In this document: piece by piece, positions 61,501-64,000 of the stretch
Layout of the letters: each line of letters starts with the position of its first letter
Numbering within the stretch: the first letter of the stretch is position 1
Origin: Trichoplax adhaerens
Lineage: Eukaryota; Placozoa; Uniplacotomia; Trichoplacea; Trichoplacidae
Direction: 5' to 3'
DNA: 64,000 nt
NCBI RefSeq assembly: GCF_000150275.1
Contig: NW_002060944.1
Location: 8,073,033 to 8,137,032, forward strand
The notes under the pieces: generated by a model
The model's input: the letters and a program-made list of their open reading frames with translations, nothing else
What the model was told of the DNA's origin: nothing
Databases searched by the model: none
Made by a program: the position numbers and the translations under genes

Positions 61501-64000
61501 ATTGGGTAATGTGAGGCAATACCAAATTGCGAATTAGCAGTTAGTAACGTTTTTAAGCGTTCATCAGGTGGAGTCAGTAACGATTTATCACAATGGACTT
61601 TGGTATAAATATGTGTCCATTTGACAGTTAGTAATTCGTCTTTATCTAACTCCTAGAAAGGTTAATTTGTAGAGTAGTTGATTAATAAGGTGTGAGGCAC
61701 ACAGATTAGCTTATTGCAAATCTGCATATGATAACGTATTCTTTACTGTAGTATAATTCTAAACGTGACTTACCTGATTAATATGATAAAGCGTTTGACG
61801 CAGATGTTTTATTGCGACAGGATAATTTGACTATCATCAAAAGGTAAGAAATTACATCAACTGAAGTAAATTCTGTTATACATATAATTTAATCAGCAAA
61901 AATTGGCTATAGAAATACTGTGTACCTGTAACCTAGCTGTATCTGCAAGTTTCAAATAGAGTGAAACTTCTTCTTCTGCTATTCGTTTCTTTAGGACAGG
62001 AAAAGTATAAATCACTCTGTCTTCGCCATCGATCTCCATCGAATCCTCAGTACTATAAATATTAATAATATTAAAGTATTACCTCGAAAGAAACTTTATG
62101 ATATGATTTAATCAAAAGTTCTCTTTCCAGTATCGGTGGAGTATTGTATTATTTATTACTTAAGGAATACAATGTAAATACATGAAAAAAATTTACCTCG
62201 TAAAAGCTGTCTGAATGACTCTGTACTGCAATAAAATCTTACGCAAGTACATACACCTATTAAGAAAATAGCAGTTAGCTAATTGTACATTTAAGTAGCC
62301 ATAACAATAACTTATATAAGCATTTATATAAGATAACCTATTAACGATAACATCATCCCAGACATTAATAGGATCAATGACTTCATTAGGAAAACGTGTA
62401 GACCACTTGGATATTAAAGAAAGCACAGGTGTTACAGATTCAAAATTACCTATAATTCAAATTGCACAAAAGTTGAACAAAAAACAGTAAATCCAATATT
62501 CTTATACTGAACGAGAGTCAAGACTGAATAATTATAAGTAACTCACGTCCATCGTCCATGAATTGCAAAAATTCTTGCATTTCAGTTAATGTTTGCAGAG
62601 ATTGTAGTTTGGATGCACGACTATACGATAAAGTACTATCCAACGCAGACCAATCCTAATATAAGATATGAAAAGTCTACAGTTAAATATATGACCTAAA
62701 ATACTAGTAAAGGCATCATATGCCGTATACACAAAGTAAGGTAACAAATAACAGTAACACAGCCAATCAAATATAATAAATTAAAAGATATTGCATAAGC
62801 ATAACTAAATAAATTAATTGCACAGTCATGATCGCCATAGAATTTAGAATACAGCCCACGATCACAGTAATATTATAATTCTAGCTATACTGATAGCAAA
62901 GAAATGTGCAAATATAAGACAAGCCAGATTTAACGATTAATTGGGCTTAGTTCCATGCTAGTCAGCAATGAAATTAGATTATAATCAGACCTGCAAAAAT
63001 TTCTGTATTGAGAAATCTAGGTAATAACGAGCACGATCGTACTTCTCCAATAGAACATGGATTAGAGCAAGACAATCGCAATGACGATTCTAAAAATAGG
63101 AAGCAAAGCATAAGGTATAAGTTTCTAGTAACATTGTGCCAATTGTATCCAGCAAATAAAAGATTTACACTTAACACAAATCAATTATTAAAATCTCTCT
63201 CCAAAGCCATTTTATTATCCGTTCTAATTACCTCTAAAACTGAGAGATGTTCGTCATTAGCAAGTGATTTGTTTAGATACTGAATAAAATGATCACTTCC
63301 AGCTAGGTCATTTTCGCACATGACCTTGGCCTTACTTTTCAAAAATAAGGGCAAGTAATTCTCCTGATACAGATAAAATATTGTCTTTAGTTATTAAGAA
63401 TCTTAATACCTTAATATTTTTATAGGTAAAAAATCAAACATCCTAAATAAAACTTTAAATATAGAGCGAGTATCAATACCTGATAGTAATTATCTTCCCA
63501 TATTTTATCAAATGATGGTGGATCATTGTTATCAACGTTAACTAGCGACAGATATTCTAATTTATCCCACTGTGTCAAGTTATATAAGCACTGCATGATG
63601 AAATATAAGAGCAAAGACCATTAAGAAATTAGTCGAATTTATATGTACATCTATGGATATGAGATAATGATAAAAATTTAACCTACTTCTAATCGAGAGA
63701 TCTCCCATAGATCTTCTTCCTCCGCCTGTGGTTCACCGTCGGGCCAACTTGAACAATCCATAGCCTATCCATCAGAATGTTTTATTAAGATACTAGTTAA
63801 AACAGTATAGTCAGTTTACCGTATTAGGAATAATTCACTGGAGCGCTACATTTCAAAACGTCGCCCCATAAAGCTCCAATATGACCACCTCAATTATTAT
63901 GCACAGACGTTACCTGATTGTAGTATTTCACAGCCGCTGCATAATCATGACGTGATTCCGCTTCTAAGGCTCGTTGAGTAATGTCTTTAGTGCCTAAATG
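55894..64000 (-). CDS. PRKDC: DNA-dependent protein kinase catalytic subunit, C-terminal 1208 residues (partial)
   Basis: PI3K-like serine/threonine kinase acting with Ku70/80 in non-homologous end joining of DNA breaks. The window holds the last 34 exons on the minus strand; the large HEAT-repeat N-terminus lies beyond the right edge. Exon coordinates are in the two sub-entries. They sum to 3627 nt with every phase consistent and a single stop (TAG, 55894-55896). The family is fixed by many blocks matching vertebrate DNA-PKcs in order: [56 protein letters not shown], the kinase motifs and the WEPWM terminus. Introns are short (about 50-500 bp). Exons of 43, 57 and 60 nt occur. No frameshift or in-frame stop was found. 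Other PIKKs (ATM, ATR, mTOR, SMG1) are excluded by the FAT sequence and the C-terminus. Antisense frames such as 63008-63283 are shadows. Confidence 0.96.
58571..64000 (-). other. PRKDC: PRKDC FAT region and kinase lead-in, exons 1-24 of the visible set
   Basis: Exons in transcript order: 63914-64000 (continues off window), 63687-63764, 63480-63590, 63232-63363, 62991-63089, 62547-62655, 62338-62449, 62197-62256, 61926-62052, 61774-61830, 61523-61652, 61281-61391, 61094-61179, 60933-61012, 60771-60847, 60643-60725, 60424-60558, 59770-59892, 59581-59669, 59395-59479, 59107-59292, 58969-59037, 58760-58898, 58571-58638. The alpha-helical repeats of the FAT domain are recognisable as far as [35 protein letters not shown] then leads into the kinase. 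Least certain are the acceptors at 59892 and 61012, and the 60771/60725 junction. Confidence 0.88.

Noticed and set aside
63008-63283. 91-codon plus-strand frame at the right end
   Set aside because: Antisense to PRKDC exons 62991-63089 and 63232-63363, which have well-supported frames on the other strand.

Overview
The window is eukaryotic nuclear DNA, about two-thirds A+T by eye. Coding sequence is cut into short exons by GT/AG introns, and the standard code is used. The gene content is animal: methionine synthase reductase, DNAJC9, UBXN4/erasin and DNA-PKcs, together with a family of inward-rectifier (Kir)-fold channel genes. Compact genes, AT-rich introns of about 50-1000 bp and slowly evolving animal proteins suggest an early-branching animal. 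A placozoan (Trichoplax-like) is my best guess, but it is an inference from style and content, not a search result.

Layout. 1-1540 (minus): 5' end of an MTRR-like gene, running off the left edge. 2067-4500 (plus): complete DNAJC9, divergent from MTRR. 5490-9747 (minus): complete UBXN4-like ERAD factor, tail-to-tail with DNAJC9. 13710-54664 (plus): seven head-to-tail paralogues of a Kir-like channel (called Kir-like 1 to 7 here), separated by 2-7 kb of repeat-rich gene-free DNA. 55894-64000 (minus): the last 34 exons of PRKDC (DNA-PKcs), covering FAT, kinase and FATC regions, running off the right edge. All exon joins were checked by phase. The PRKDC exons sum to 3627 nt (1208 codons plus stop) with an unbroken frame.

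The Kir-like array is the unusual part. Every copy has three exons, both introns in phase 2 and a near-constant middle exon (204-207 nt), giving 411-423 residues. The proteins keep the Kir layout: slide helix, TM1, pore helix, TM2 and a Kir-type cytoplasmic beta domain. In all seven, however, the TxGYG potassium filter is replaced by a Cys-Leu-containing sequence (CLGSD, CLGLS, CLGSE or CLSSE). The TM2 'rectification controller' position is Leu, the cysteines of the Kir extracellular disulfide are not seen, and an N-terminal RRx[S/T]xP site is invariant. Copies 1-4 (CLG type) and 5-7 (CLSSE type) form two subfamilies. Copies 5-7 lie in recently triplicated segments of about 4.5-5 kb. This looks like a lineage-specific expansion of channels that have lost the potassium signature.

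The non-coding DNA holds a fold-back element of about 2.5 kb (arms about 660 bp, around 23.1-25.6 kb), many local tandem duplications (period about 90-240 bp), a dispersed repeat shared between 24.2 and 47.1 kb, and a decayed duplicate of an MTRR exon. The housekeeping genes at the two ends have no evident functional link to the channel array. I saw no rRNA, tRNA or CRISPR.
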